Assembly (NCBI RefSeq): GCF_026000375.1
Contig: NZ_AP026708.1
Coordinates: 3,322,001 to 3,386,000 of the forward strand
Source of the DNA: Pseudodesulfovibrio portus
GTDB lineage: Bacteria; Desulfobacterota; Desulfovibrionia; Desulfovibrionales; Desulfovibrionaceae
Direction: 5' to 3'
DNA: 64,000 nucleotides
Shown here: positions 56,039 to 64,000 of the stretch, piece by piece
How the letters are laid out: each line of letters opens with the position of its first letter
How positions within the stretch are numbered: the stretch's first letter is position 1
Translations under genes and position numbers: made by a program
Notes under the pieces: model-generated
What the model was told of the DNA's origin: nothing
Database searches by the model: none
What the model saw: the letters and a program-made list of their open reading frames with translations, nothing else

Positions 56039-57328
56039 ATGGCCGGATTTTCGCCGTTTGCGGGGTCCGGCCTTTCCTTTGGACACCTGATGGACCAACA
56101 TAAAGAGTTTTTTGCCTGTCTCGCCCTGAAACACACCCCCCGACTTGGGCCAAAGGTGTGGCGGGAGTTGTTCGGTCATTATTCGAGCGCGTTCGATGCC
56201 GTGCAGGATGCGAAATCCTGGCACGGACTCGGTCTGTCCGGTCAGAAGGTGGCCCGGGCCTGTGCGGCCGAGGTCTGGCGGACCGACGCTGAAGAGGAGT
56301 TCCGGGCGGCCCGGCAGGCGTCCATGGACGTGGTCACCTGGTTCGATCCCCGTTTCCCCGATAAGCTCAAGGAAATCCCCGATCCTCCGGCCATGCTCTA
56401 TGTGCAGGGCGACGTGACGCTGTTCAAGAATCCCGGTGTGGCCGTGGTCGGCGCACGGGAGTGCACACGGCTTGGACTGGAAACAGCCGGGAGAGTCAGC
56501 GCGCAACTGTCCAAGATCGGCATCACCGTGGTTTCCGGGCTGGCGCTCGGCATTGACCGGCAGGCGCACCTGGGCGGCCTTGCTGGTCTCGGCAGCTCCA
56601 TTGCCGTGCTCGGCTGCGGCCTGGACATCGATTATCCCACGGGCAATATCGACGTGCGCGAGGAATTGAACCAGAACGGTCTGGTGGTCACCGAGTACGG
56701 CCCGGGCGTGCGGCCGCGCGGCGGGCATTTCCCGGTCAGGAACCGGATCATCAGCGGGTTGTCGCTGGGCGTGCTGGTGGCCGAGGCGGCCCACAAGTCC
56801 GGCAGCCTGATCACGGCGCGCCTGGCAGGGGAGCAGGGCCGGGACGTGTTCGCCGTGCCGGGCCCGATCGGCCAGCCCTCCTTTACCGGGTGTCACCGCC
56901 TCATCAAGCAGGGCGCTGCCCTGGTCGAATCCGCATCGGACATCGTTGAAATCCTGCGCTATGATTTTGCCCGTGAACTGGAGGACGTGCCCGATCCGTC
57001 CCCGGCACGGGACGAGGAGGGGATCGACCAGGGACGGGCCAGGGTCAAGGCAGGCAGGAAGCCGACGGCCGGTCAGGAGGACGGAGGCGACAAGCCGGTC
57101 ATCAAGCGACCGTCGCTGACCGACCGGGAGAGCCTGTCGCTGACCGGGGACGAATTGAAGGTCTTGGCTGTTCTCGATTCTGCCGATAAGGTGCATATCG
57201 ACGCTCTGGGCCGGGAACTCGGCTGGAATCCGGCTATCATCAGTCGGGTCCTGCTGATGCTCGAGATGCGAGGGGCCGTGAAACAGCTGCCGGGCATGTG
57301 GTATCTGGCCCGGGAATCACAAATATAA
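56039..57328 (+). CDS. dprA: DNA-processing protein DprA
   Basis: A 429-aa DprA/Smf protein, which loads RecA on incoming single-stranded DNA. A SAM-like N-terminal domain (ALKHTPRLGPKVWRELFG) is followed by the Rossmann domain from about 130 (VAVVGARECTRLGLETA, VSGLALGIDRQAHLGGL, AVLGCGLDIDYP, GGHFPVRNRIISGLS, KSGSLITARLAGEQGRDVFAVPGP), then a charged linker and a C-terminal winged-helix (DALGRELGWNPAIISRVLLMLEMRG). ATG 56039 has GAGG 5 nt upstream; ATG 56090 (MDQHKEFFACLAL) is a plausible shorter start. It probably shares a transcript with the upstream lipoprotein gene. Confidence 0.94.
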   Translation: MAGFSPFAGSGLSFGHLMDQHKEFFACLALKHTPRLGPKVWRELFGHYSSAFDAVQDAKSWHGLGLSGQKVARACAAEVWRTDAEEEFRAARQASMDVVTWFDPRFPDKLKEIPDPPAMLYVQGDVTLFKNPGVAVVGARECTRLGLETAGRVSAQLSKIGITVVSGLALGIDRQAHLGGLAGLGSSIAVLGCGLDIDYPTGNIDVREELNQNGLVVTEYGPGVRPRGGHFPVRNRIISGLSLGVLVAEAAHKSGSLITARLAGEQGRDVFAVPGPIGQPSFTGCHRLIKQGAALVESASDIVEILRYDFARELEDVPDPSPARDEEGIDQGRARVKAGRKPTAGQEDGGDKPVIKRPSLTDRESLSLTGDELKVLAVLDSADKVHIDALGRELGWNPAIISRVLLMLEMRGAVKQLPGMWYLARESQI

Positions 57329-57340
57329 AAGGAAACACCC

Positions 57341-57613
57341 ATGGATTGGAAATTGCTTGCCACTACATTTGGTACGCTGTTCGTGGCCGAACTGGGAGAC
57401 AAGACGCAGCTCGCCTGCATGCTCATGACCGCAAAGACCCAGAAACCGTGGACAGTCTTCCTCGGTTCCTCCCTGGCTCTGGTGCTGGTCAGCTTTCTGG
57501 GCGTGATGTTCGCCCAGTTCATCTGCCAGTATATCCCCACCGACGTCATCAAGAAGATCGCGGCCGTGGCCTTTGTGGTTATGGGTGTTTTGATTTTCTT
57601 TGATAAAGTTTGA
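57341..57613 (+). CDS. half-size UPF0016/GDT1-type membrane protein
   Basis: A 90-aa membrane protein with one copy of the UPF0016 repeat: FVAELGDKTQLACMLMTAK carries the family motif E-x-G-D-K-T, and two further hydrophobic segments follow. Most UPF0016 proteins (manganese/calcium exporters such as MneA and Gdt1) have two such repeats of opposite orientation. A single repeat must dimerise or pair with another half. AGGA precedes the ATG, 12 nt after dprA. No second half is visible nearby. Confidence 0.82.
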   Translation: MDWKLLATTFGTLFVAELGDKTQLACMLMTAKTQKPWTVFLGSSLALVLVSFLGVMFAQFICQYIPTDVIKKIAAVAFVVMGVLIFFDKV

Positions 57614-57683
57614 TTAATCGGGGTTGAATGCGCGCCCGACGCCGTGTATCCAAGGTGTAAGGGATAATAAACCCGGTTGTACT

Positions 57684-58076
57684 ATGCAGAAAATACCCAT
57701 CGATCTCGCCAAGCCCGGCATGAAGCTGGCCAAACCCGTCACCAAGGAGGGGGGGATGACCATCATGGCCGAGGGCATGGAGCTCAGCGACAGCCATATC
57801 AAGCGGTTGCAGGCCATGAGCATTGACCGCATCACGGTTCAGGGACACCCCGTGGACATGGGCGGAGCCGGTTCGGGCACCAAGTGGGCCGAGCGCCAGG
57901 AGCGGCTGGACCATCTTTTCAGAAGGCATGCCGAGGACAAGTGGATGATGCGGGTCAAGAATCGCATGGATCAGTATTTCCAGCTCAAGGCCGCAGCCCA
58001 GGAGGCCAGGATGAAGGCTCTTGAGGCGGTGGACGAGACCGGGGACGAGGCCGGTGACAACGGTGGTGAGGAATAG
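57684..58076 (+). CDS. small conserved protein upstream of the HDOD gene
   Basis: A 130-aa soluble protein. Residues 1-50 (IPIDLAKPGMKLAKPVTKEGG, then LSDSHIKRLQAMSIDRITVQG) resemble the short domain often found in front of HD-GYP or HDOD signalling proteins. Residues 65-110 are charged helix (KWAERQERLDHLFRRHAEDKWMMRVKNRM), ending in an acidic tail. ATG 57684 is chosen because relatives of this domain start at the same point; upstream codons are open by chance. Only 3 nt separate it from the HDOD gene, so they should work together. Confidence 0.75.
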   Translation: MQKIPIDLAKPGMKLAKPVTKEGGMTIMAEGMELSDSHIKRLQAMSIDRITVQGHPVDMGGAGSGTKWAERQERLDHLFRRHAEDKWMMRVKNRMDQYFQLKAAAQEARMKALEAVDETGDEAGDNGGEE

Positions 58077-58079
58077 GCC

Positions 58080-58913
58080 ATGGAAGATCTGAAAACCAGC
58101 GTTCGCGGGGAAATCCTCCAGGTCAAGGACCTGCCGACCCTGCCGCAGGTCCTGGAAAAGGTCACGGCCATGGTGCAGGACCCCGAGGCGTCGACCGAGG
58201 GGATCGCCAAGGTCATATCCACGGACCAGGTGCTTTCGGCCAAGGTGCTCAAGATGGTCAATTCGCCCATCTACGGGTTCCCCGGCCGCATCAGTTCCAT
58301 CCAGCACGCCCTGGTGCTGCTTGGCTTCAACGTGGTGCGCGGCATCATCATCTCCACTTCGGTCTTCGACATGATGGTTCAGGCCATGAAGGGGCTGTGG
58401 GAACACAGCCTGGGCTGCGCCACCGCCTGCAACATCATCGCCCGCCGGGCCGGGTTCGAGGACCCGGAGGAATACGCCGTGGCCGGATTGTTGCACGATC
58501 TCGGCAAGGTGGTCACCGCCGTGCAGTTGCCCGATCTGCACCAGACAATCCTCGACACGGTCAAGGCCAAGGACATGACGTATTTCCAGGCCGAAAAGGA
58601 TGTCATGGGATTTGGCCACGACCGCATCAACGCCTGGCTTGCCCGGCATTGGGGGCTGCCCCCGAATATCCGGGAGTCCATGGCCCGCCACCATGCCCCG
58701 CAACTGGCAGAATTCTACAAGCCCATGTCCTGCGTGGTGCATATCGCAGATTATCTGGCCCGGCTCTTCGAGTTCGGCAATTCAGGCGACGATCAGACCT
58801 CCTATCTGCGCCCGGAAGCGCTCATCGAACTCAAGTTCAAGATGACCGATCTGGACAAGGTCATGGATGAGATGGCTGACCAGTTGATTGAAGTATCCGA
58901 CCTGACATTCTGA
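58080..58913 (+). CDS. HDOD domain signalling protein
   Basis: A 277-aa protein that is nearly all HDOD domain: LPTLPQVLEKVTAMVQDPEAS, DQVLSAKVLKMVNSPIYGFPGRISSIQHALVLLGFNVVRGI, then GLLHDLGKVV and GFGHDRINAWLARHWGLPPNI. An HD pair is retained in LLHDLGK, although HDOD proteins generally lack phosphodiesterase activity and act by protein contacts in c-di-GMP or motility signalling. It follows the small conserved protein by 3 nt and is followed by a strong terminator. Confidence 0.9.
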   Translation: MEDLKTSVRGEILQVKDLPTLPQVLEKVTAMVQDPEASTEGIAKVISTDQVLSAKVLKMVNSPIYGFPGRISSIQHALVLLGFNVVRGIIISTSVFDMMVQAMKGLWEHSLGCATACNIIARRAGFEDPEEYAVAGLLHDLGKVVTAVQLPDLHQTILDTVKAKDMTYFQAEKDVMGFGHDRINAWLARHWGLPPNIRESMARHHAPQLAEFYKPMSCVVHIADYLARLFEFGNSGDDQTSYLRPEALIELKFKMTDLDKVMDEMADQLIEVSDLTF

Positions 58914-58956
58914 TATTTTTGGCATTTTTTTGCTCTGAAAAGGCGAGCGGCATGGG

Positions 58957-58993
58957 ATGGATTATGCGGAAAACAGCATGATCCATTTTTTTT
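58957..58993 (+). terminator. terminator after the HDOD gene
   Basis: ATGGATTATGC (58957-58967) pairs with GCATGATCCAT (58976-58986), with one wobble, around an 8-nt loop and is followed by seven T. Confidence 0.85.
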
Positions 58994-59059
58994 CGACTTT
59001 TATTCATGCCACTTTGTGTAGGTGTTTGAGCTTCCTGATAGTCATTCCCACCTGATTGA

Positions 59060-59088
59060 TTGACCAACAAGTGTAAATGAACTATAAA
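59060..59088 (+). promoter_or_regulatory. sigma-70 promoter of the chemoreceptor gene
   Basis: TTGACC (59060-59065) and TATAAA (59083-59088) are 17 bp apart. The predicted start near 59095 leaves a leader of about 135 nt with a GGGAGC/GCTCCC hairpin. The stretch 58914-59230 contains no gene. Confidence 0.6.
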
Positions 59089-59230
59089 ATCAAGAACATA
59101 AGAAGCAATGACATATCGGTGATGACATGATGTTTACGGCATCGGGAGCGGCGGGCTCCCATTGTCCGGCTCCGACCATTCATGCTCTGATTACCACGAT
59201 GTCATCCTCAAGTTCAAAGCGAGGCGGTGT

Positions 59231-61654
59231 ATGTTTGATTTTGTTCGTCGTCGGTTGTCTTTCAAGCTCCTCATTCCACTTTGTTTGGTGATCGCTATCG
59301 GAATCGGTGGTCTGGTAGTCTACGTTACCGGTTCCACCTTTTCCATGACCTACAAAGAGGCCGTTCAGACGGCCAGTTCTCAGGCCATGTCCAGTTCACG
59401 ATCCCTGTCGATGTTCATCACCGACCAGAAGTCCCTGGCCCGGGTGCTGTCGCAACACCGGGACATGTACTACGCGGTGCAGGGCGCGGCCGATGAGGCG
59501 CAGGTGGCGTGCGAGTCCATCGTCAAGGCCACTCCCAACCTTTGGGGCGTGGTGGTCTTCGACGATACCGGGACGATCGTGGCCGCCGCCGACAAGGACG
59601 GCGTGGGGCTGGTGGGCACCAGCGTCGCCTCCAAGGGATATTTCAAGGATGTCATGGCGGGCAACGATACCGGGGTCATTGACGACAGCGTCGATATCGT
59701 TACAGGAACAACATCCCGCGTTCTGACCGTCAGCTATCCGATTCGCGACGACTGGGGGCAGATCAGCGGAGGCATATCCCTGCTCGGTTCCTGGGACGCC
59801 TTCGTCAATCAGTTCATCGCCCCGATTTCCATAGGCGAGGAAGGGTACGGCTTTGTCCTGGACAAGGCGGGGGTCTTCATCCAGCACCCCGACCCCGAGC
59901 AGTTCCGCAGGGACGTGAGCGGGCTGGAGTTCGTCAAGCAGGCCCTTGCCGTCAACGAGGGAGTGATCGAGTATGATTGGCAGGGGCGCGAGAAGGTTCT
60001 GGCCGTGTCCACCGAGCCGACCACGGGCTGGACCATCTGCATGAGCGCCTATGTCGAGGATATTGCCGCCGGAGCCGTCCGGCAGCGTACGGTCATGCAG
60101 ATCGTGGGCGTGATTATGGTCGCTTCGGTCATGCTGTTGGTGCATATGCTCCTGGCCAGGTTCGTGTTCAGGCCGGTGAAGCGGACCATGCGGCTGGCCG
60201 AGGACACGGCGCGCGGCGACCTGGCCGAGCTCTTTGAAAAGAAGGAAAACGGCGACGAGATTGCCCACATGCAGTCGGCGCTCATCGATATCCGCCGCAC
60301 GGTTCGGGCCATGATCCAGGATCTTGCCGATGTGGCAGGCAGGATCGAACAGGGCCACCTGCATGACCGGGCCAAGGCCGATCAATTCGAGGGCGATTAC
60401 GCGCGGCTCATGAGCGGCACCAACCACATGCTCAACGGATTGGTCCTCCTGCTGGATGAGCTGCCCTTGCCGCTCATGGCCATTTCCAAGGATCACAAGA
60501 TCAATTTCATGAACAAGGCGGCCGCGGGCCTGGGCAACACCACCTCCCAGGCGCTGGTCGGCACCACCTGTTCCGAATACTTCAAATCGGGAGACTGCTC
60601 CGGCGGCAACTGCGCCTGCGACAAGGCGATGCAGGGTCGTGAGATGGTCTTCTCCAACACCGAGGCCAATCCGGGGCGGGTCATGGAGATCGAATACTTC
60701 GGCATGCCCCTGTTGGATCAGAACGGCGAAGTGCTTGGCGCCATGAAGGTTGTCATGGACCAGACCGAAATCCGTCGCGCCCAGCGCGAGATGCTGGAGA
60801 CCGCCACCCAGGCAGACTCCGTGGCCTCCATGCTGTCGGCCGCCTCCCAGGAACTGGCCGCCCAGGTGGAACAGACCACCGCAGGGGCGGACCGTCAGAA
60901 GGGAATGGCCGAGCAGGTCGCTTCCACCATGGAGGAGATGAGCGCCACAGTCATGGCGATCGCCCGCAACGCGTCCGCCGCGGCCCGCAGCGCCGAGGAA
61001 ATGAGTGCCAACGCCGAACGTGGCGGCGAGGCGGTTTCGGCTGTGGTCGAGTCCATCGAGCAACTTCGGCAGCGGGCGGTCGTGGTGGACGAGAACATCC
61101 GGGCCCTGGGAGGGGACGTGGAGTCCATCGGCGCCATCATGACGGTCATTTCCGACATCGCCGATCAGACCAACCTGCTCGCCCTGAACGCGGCCATCGA
61201 GGCGGCCAGGGCCGGCGAAGCGGGCCGGGGTTTCGCCGTGGTGGCGGACGAGGTGCGCAAGCTGGCCGAGAAGACCATGAACGCCACCCAGGAAGTGGGG
61301 GAGGCCATCCAGTCCATTCAGGGCGGCACCCGGCGCAACCTGGAAGCCTTCAAGAAGGCCACCGAAGCCATCGACCAATCCACGGCGCTGTCTTCAAAAG
61401 CCGGCGAGGTCCTCAACGATATCCTGAACATCGCCCGTATTGCGGACGAGCAGATCCGCAGTATCGCCGCAGCGTCCGAGCAGCAGGCCGCCGCCACGGG
61501 CGAAGTGTCCATGAGCGTCGAGGAGGTCAATACCGTGTCCAACGAGATCGCCGGATCCATGAACGAATCCACCACCGCAGTCACCGATCTGGCCCGGCTG
61601 GCCGAGGAACTGCAGCAGATCACCATGCGCATCGGCGACGTCCGGGCGCAGTAG
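59231..61654 (+). CDS. methyl-accepting chemotaxis protein (dCache, HAMP, PAS)
   Basis: An 807-aa chemoreceptor. A membrane segment lies near residues 10-35 and a periplasmic double-Cache domain at about 40-285 (LWGVVVFDDTGTIVAAADKDG, GYGFVLDKAGVFIQHPDP). A second membrane segment near 300-325 (VIMVASVMLLVHMLLARFV) is followed by HAMP, a cytoplasmic PAS near 415-535 with cysteine-rich CSEYFKSGDCSGGNCACDKA, and the signalling domain whose tip is NLLALNAAIEAARAGEAGRGFAVVADEVRKLAEKT. ATG 59231 follows GAGG and starts MFDFVRRRLSFKLLIP, a normal receptor N-terminus. The ligand is unknown. It could signal to the CheA operon 6 kb upstream. Confidence 0.92.
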   Translation: MFDFVRRRLSFKLLIPLCLVIAIGIGGLVVYVTGSTFSMTYKEAVQTASSQAMSSSRSLSMFITDQKSLARVLSQHRDMYYAVQGAADEAQVACESIVKATPNLWGVVVFDDTGTIVAAADKDGVGLVGTSVASKGYFKDVMAGNDTGVIDDSVDIVTGTTSRVLTVSYPIRDDWGQISGGISLLGSWDAFVNQFIAPISIGEEGYGFVLDKAGVFIQHPDPEQFRRDVSGLEFVKQALAVNEGVIEYDWQGREKVLAVSTEPTTGWTICMSAYVEDIAAGAVRQRTVMQIVGVIMVASVMLLVHMLLARFVFRPVKRTMRLAEDTARGDLAELFEKKENGDEIAHMQSALIDIRRTVRAMIQDLADVAGRIEQGHLHDRAKADQFEGDYARLMSGTNHMLNGLVLLLDELPLPLMAISKDHKINFMNKAAAGLGNTTSQALVGTTCSEYFKSGDCSGGNCACDKAMQGREMVFSNTEANPGRVMEIEYFGMPLLDQNGEVLGAMKVVMDQTEIRRAQREMLETATQADSVASMLSAASQELAAQVEQTTAGADRQKGMAEQVASTMEEMSATVMAIARNASAAARSAEEMSANAERGGEAVSAVVESIEQLRQRAVVVDENIRALGGDVESIGAIMTVISDIADQTNLLALNAAIEAARAGEAGRGFAVVADEVRKLAEKTMNATQEVGEAIQSIQGGTRRNLEAFKKATEAIDQSTALSSKAGEVLNDILNIARIADEQIRSIAAASEQQAAATGEVSMSVEEVNTVSNEIAGSMNESTTAVTDLARLAEELQQITMRIGDVRAQ

Positions 61655-61679
61655 CCCCCTGTCGGCAAAGCATTCACGG

Positions 61680-61709
61680 AGCCCTTCCGCCTTTGAGCGC
61701 GGAAGGGCT
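61680..61709 (+). other. hairpin after the chemoreceptor gene
   Basis: AGCCCTTCCGC pairs perfectly with GCGGAAGGGCT around 8 nt. No T run follows, so it may be a weak terminator or a message-end stabiliser. Confidence 0.45.
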
Positions 61710-61750
61710 TCCGCTTTGACGCGGACGCGGACCGATGCTAGATTCCGGAA

Positions 61751-62713
61751 ATGAACCAGACCCTTGAAGAATCCCTGTTCCAGCGCAAGCAGATCGCGTT
61801 CCTGCTCTCTCCGGACAAGGGGTTTGCCGACATGCTGCGCACCCTGTGGTCGCCTGACGTCATCGAGTTCACGGTGTTCGAAAACGGCGGCAAGGCCATT
61901 GAGCACCTGTTCAACGAACCGCCGGATCTGCTGGTTGTGGACAACCGGCTGGCCGACATTTCCGGCAAGGAAGTGGCCAATCTGGTCAAGAGCGAAAACG
62001 TGTACCGCCAGTTGCCGGTGGTCATGTGCGTGGACCCGGTGGACGTGGAGACGCCGTGGAACTGGAACCAGATCGAGGTGGACGATTTCCTGGTCCGGCC
62101 CTTCAATCCGTCCGAGGTGCGCGACCGCATCAACCTGACCCTGTGCCGGGCCATGCGGGCGCTGGACGCCAACCCGCTGTCCAAGCTGCCGGGCAACACT
62201 TCCATCATCCAGCGCATCCAGCAGCATATCGACTCGGGCGACGATTTTGCCCTGGCCTACTGCGATCTCGATTATTTCAAGTCCTACAACGACAAGTACG
62301 GGTTCTCCCGGGGCGACGAGATTCTGATGATGGCCGCCCGGCTTATCGTCAACACCATCCGTTCCTATCAGGGGGTGCAGTCCTTTGTCGGCCACGTGGG
62401 CGGCGATGATTTCGTGTTCATCCTGCCCCCGAATCTGGTGGAGGACGCCTGCAAGCGGATCATCAAGGCCTTCGACGACATCGTGCCGCATTTCTACGAC
62501 CCCGAAGACCGCCAGCGGGGCAACATCACCTCCGTGGACCGGGAGGGCAACACCAAGGTCTTCCCGCTCATGGCCATCTCTTTGGCCGTAGTGGTCAATA
62601 CGGACAGGCGCATAAGCCATTACGGCGAGGTTTCATCCATCGCCATGGGGCTCAAGAAGAAGGCCAAGGAAGACCCCAAGAGCAGCTATGTCATCGACCA
62701 GCGCAAAGCGTGA
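61751..62713 (+). CDS. receiver-GGDEF protein, putative diguanylate cyclase
   Basis: A 320-aa two-domain protein. The receiver-like domain (1-135) has DLLVVDNRLADISGKEV, with the phosphoacceptor aspartate kept but the first acidic pair replaced by SPD. The GGDEF domain at about 145-300 has AYCDLDYFKSYNDKYGFSRGDE (nucleotide and metal site) and the active-site loop GHVGGDDFVFIL, where the usual GG[D/E]EF reads GGDDF. The Glu-to-Asp change leaves activity uncertain. No inhibitory RxxD is clear. It overlaps the xerC/D gene by 26 nt. Confidence 0.85.
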   Translation: MNQTLEESLFQRKQIAFLLSPDKGFADMLRTLWSPDVIEFTVFENGGKAIEHLFNEPPDLLVVDNRLADISGKEVANLVKSENVYRQLPVVMCVDPVDVETPWNWNQIEVDDFLVRPFNPSEVRDRINLTLCRAMRALDANPLSKLPGNTSIIQRIQQHIDSGDDFALAYCDLDYFKSYNDKYGFSRGDEILMMAARLIVNTIRSYQGVQSFVGHVGGDDFVFILPPNLVEDACKRIIKAFDDIVPHFYDPEDRQRGNITSVDREGNTKVFPLMAISLAVVVNTDRRISHYGEVSSIAMGLKKKAKEDPKSSYVIDQRKA

Positions 62714-63635
62714 CCGGCCCGGCGAACTGGTCCAGGGTTTTCTCGCTTTTCTCAGCGTGGAAAAGGGATACTCCGCCGCGACCGTCCGCTCGTACGGGAC
62801 CGACCTCGAACAGTTTCAGGAGTTTCTGAAGCCCCGGAAGCGGACTCTGGAAAAACCCGGGCGCATCGACCGTGACCTGGTGCGCGGTTTTCTGGCCGAA
62901 CTCCATCGTCGTAGGCTCTCCAAGACCTCCATGGGCCGCAAGCTGTCCAGTCTGCGCGCCTATTTCAAGTATCTTCTGCGTCACAAGCAGATAGCCAAGG
63001 ACCCCATGGCGGGCATTCGCAATCCCAAGCAGGAGAAGCGCCATCCCCAGGTGCTCAACGTGGATCAGGCCGTGTCCATGATGGAGGCCTCGGTCACGCC
63101 GGACCCGGAAGGGCTGCGCGACATCGCCCTGGCCGAGGTGCTGTACGGCTCGGGCCTGCGTATCAGCGAGGCCGTGGGCCTGGACCTGAACGACGTGGAC
63201 TCCGACGTCATCCGAGTGGTGGGCAAGGGGAGCAAGGAGCGCATCGTGCCCCTGTCGGATGCTGCGGTGAAGCGCATTCGACGCTATATGGAGCAACGCC
63301 ATGCGCTGCTCTCAGACTACTCCGAGCAGGCGCTGTTCGTCAGCGTCCGGGCGGGCAGGCGGCTCGACCGGCGGCAGGCCAACCGCATCGTGGCCAAGCT
63401 CGCCAAGCTGGCCGGGCTGCCCAAGGACGTGCATCCGCATATGCTCCGGCACAGCTTCGCAACCCATATGCTTGAGGCGGGCGCGGACCTGCGCAGCGTG
63501 CAGGAACTGTTAGGTCACGAAAACCTGACCACGACCCAGCGGTACACGCATCTGGACATGCAGCGCATCATGCAGGTATACGACCAGGCGCACCCTTTGG
63601 CGGGTGTGACCGAAGACGATAACAAAAAAGAATGA
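62688..63635 (+). CDS. xerD: XerC/XerD-type tyrosine recombinase
   Basis: A 315-aa recombinase. The N-terminal SAM-like domain ([31 protein letters not shown]) is followed by the catalytic domain with a complete set: R158 (GLRISEAV), K in [14 protein letters not shown]251 and R254 ([17 protein letters not shown]), H277 (LGHENL) and Y286 (RYTHLD). Length and motifs fit chromosome-dimer resolution recombinases that act at dif during replication, rather than a phage integrase. The start overlaps the GGDEF gene. XerC versus XerD cannot be separated with confidence from sequence reading. Confidence 0.9.
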   Translation: MSSTSAKRDRPGELVQGFLAFLSVEKGYSAATVRSYGTDLEQFQEFLKPRKRTLEKPGRIDRDLVRGFLAELHRRRLSKTSMGRKLSSLRAYFKYLLRHKQIAKDPMAGIRNPKQEKRHPQVLNVDQAVSMMEASVTPDPEGLRDIALAEVLYGSGLRISEAVGLDLNDVDSDVIRVVGKGSKERIVPLSDAAVKRIRRYMEQRHALLSDYSEQALFVSVRAGRRLDRRQANRIVAKLAKLAGLPKDVHPHMLRHSFATHMLEAGADLRSVQELLGHENLTTTQRYTHLDMQRIMQVYDQAHPLAGVTEDDNKKE

Positions 63636-63648
63636 TACGGAGCAGATA

Positions 63649-64000
63649 ATGGAAAATCCCATGGTCCTTCTGGAGACCCCGGAAGGCGAAATCCTGATCG
63701 AACTTTTCCCGGACAAGGCCCCCAAGACCGTTGAGAACTTTCTCCGGTATGTCGACGACGAGTTCTATGACGGCACCTTGTTTCACCGCGTCATCAAGGG
63801 GTTCATGATCCAGACCGGCGGCCTGACCTTTTCCATGGAGGAGAAGGAAACCCTTGAGCCCATCGTCAACGAGGCGACCAACGGCCTGAAGAACGTGACC
63901 GGCACCGTGGCCATGGGCCGCCTGCCCGAACCGCACTCTGCGGCCAGCCAGTTCTACATCAACGTCGCCGACAACCCGGACCTCGACCACACGGGCGAGG
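63649..64000 (+). CDS. cyclophilin-type peptidyl-prolyl isomerase, N-terminal part
   Basis: The first 117 codons are present and the gene runs off the window. [30 protein letters not shown], then [15 protein letters not shown] and [25 protein letters not shown], match the cyclophilin fold, with the catalytic arginine in FHRVI. No signal peptide, so it is a cytoplasmic PpiB-type enzyme catalysing proline isomerisation. GGAG lies 8 nt before ATG 63649, 13 nt after the recombinase stop. Confidence 0.93.
   Translation, partial: MENPMVLLETPEGEILIELFPDKAPKTVENFLRYVDDEFYDGTLFHRVIKGFMIQTGGLTFSMEEKETLEPIVNEATNGLKNVTGTVAMGRLPEPHSAASQFYINVADNPDLDHTGE

Noticed and set aside
58918-58933. TGGCATTTTTTTGC as a sigma-54 promoter
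   Set aside because: The GG and GC doublets are 9 nt apart instead of 10, and it lies upstream of a strong terminator with no gene directly after it.
62688-63635. Phage integrase and prophage end
   Set aside because: Motifs and length fit XerC/XerD, neighbours are housekeeping genes, and no phage genes are present.

Overview
The window is a GC-rich (roughly 60-63%) bacterial chromosome segment. I read it as a sulfate-reducing Desulfovibrionaceae (Desulfovibrio/Pseudodesulfovibrio-like). The signs are a periplasmic tetraheme cytochrome c3, a Desulfovibrio-type molybdenum aldehyde oxidoreductase (Mop), an HdrABC-FlxABCD cluster beside iron alcohol dehydrogenases, and a TunR-type tungstate regulator. 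Almost all the DNA is coding and genes lie in tight operons, often with 1-30 nt overlaps.

Layout. 1-2.4 kb: end of a peptide-type ABC binding protein, then a long RelA/SpoT enzyme. 2.4-10.3 kb, minus strand: cytochrome c3 behind a sigma-54-type promoter, a polar amino acid ABC operon (ATPase, binding protein, fused double permease), and a malate synthase G / L-serine dehydratase pair. 10.5-12.1 kb: a family 2 glycosyltransferase. 12.7-25.5 kb: an alcohol-oxidation region. Iron alcohol dehydrogenase 1 is cotranscribed with a PAS histidine kinase and an NtrC-type response regulator. Then, behind a consensus sigma-54 promoter with an upstream palindrome, come alcohol dehydrogenase 2, hdrC-hdrB-hdrA, flxD-flxC-flxB-flxA and a ferritin-like protein. 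NADH from alcohol oxidation would feed the Flx-Hdr flavin-bifurcating complex. 25.6-28.2 kb: a structured RNA leader, a chromosomal TrfA-like replication-initiator homologue and an L-aspartate oxidase-like flavoprotein.

28.4-45.4 kb is a molybdenum/tungsten island. It holds a molybdopterin-binding protein, Mop, and nine tightly linked downstream genes: an iron-sulfur/CCG flavoprotein, a small CxxC protein, a methyltransferase, a C_GCAxxG_C_C protein, a radical SAM protein, an AMP-forming CoA ligase, XdhC, a MobA-like nucleotidyltransferase fused to an HD domain, and a histidine phosphatase. These run convergently into a minus-strand modCAB plus DUF364 operon. Divergent from that operon is a TunR-like regulator built from a catalytically dead tyrosine recombinase plus two TOBE domains. 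The Mop-linked genes are the best candidate here for an incompletely described system, probably a maturation or modification pathway for a molybdenum hydroxylase.

45.4-64 kb: a hairpin-dense intergenic segment, a YaiI/DUF188 protein, tRNA-Pro(CGG), a chemosensory operon (cheB, HEAT-repeat protein, cheR, cheY, multi-Hpt cheA), an unknown membrane protein, a YbgF-like lipoprotein, dprA, a half-size UPF0016 protein, an HDOD pair, a dCache/HAMP/PAS chemoreceptor, a receiver-GGDEF protein, a XerC/D recombinase and the start of a cyclophilin. I found no CRISPR array, rRNA, insertion sequence or prophage. All assignments come from reading the sequence; no database search was run.
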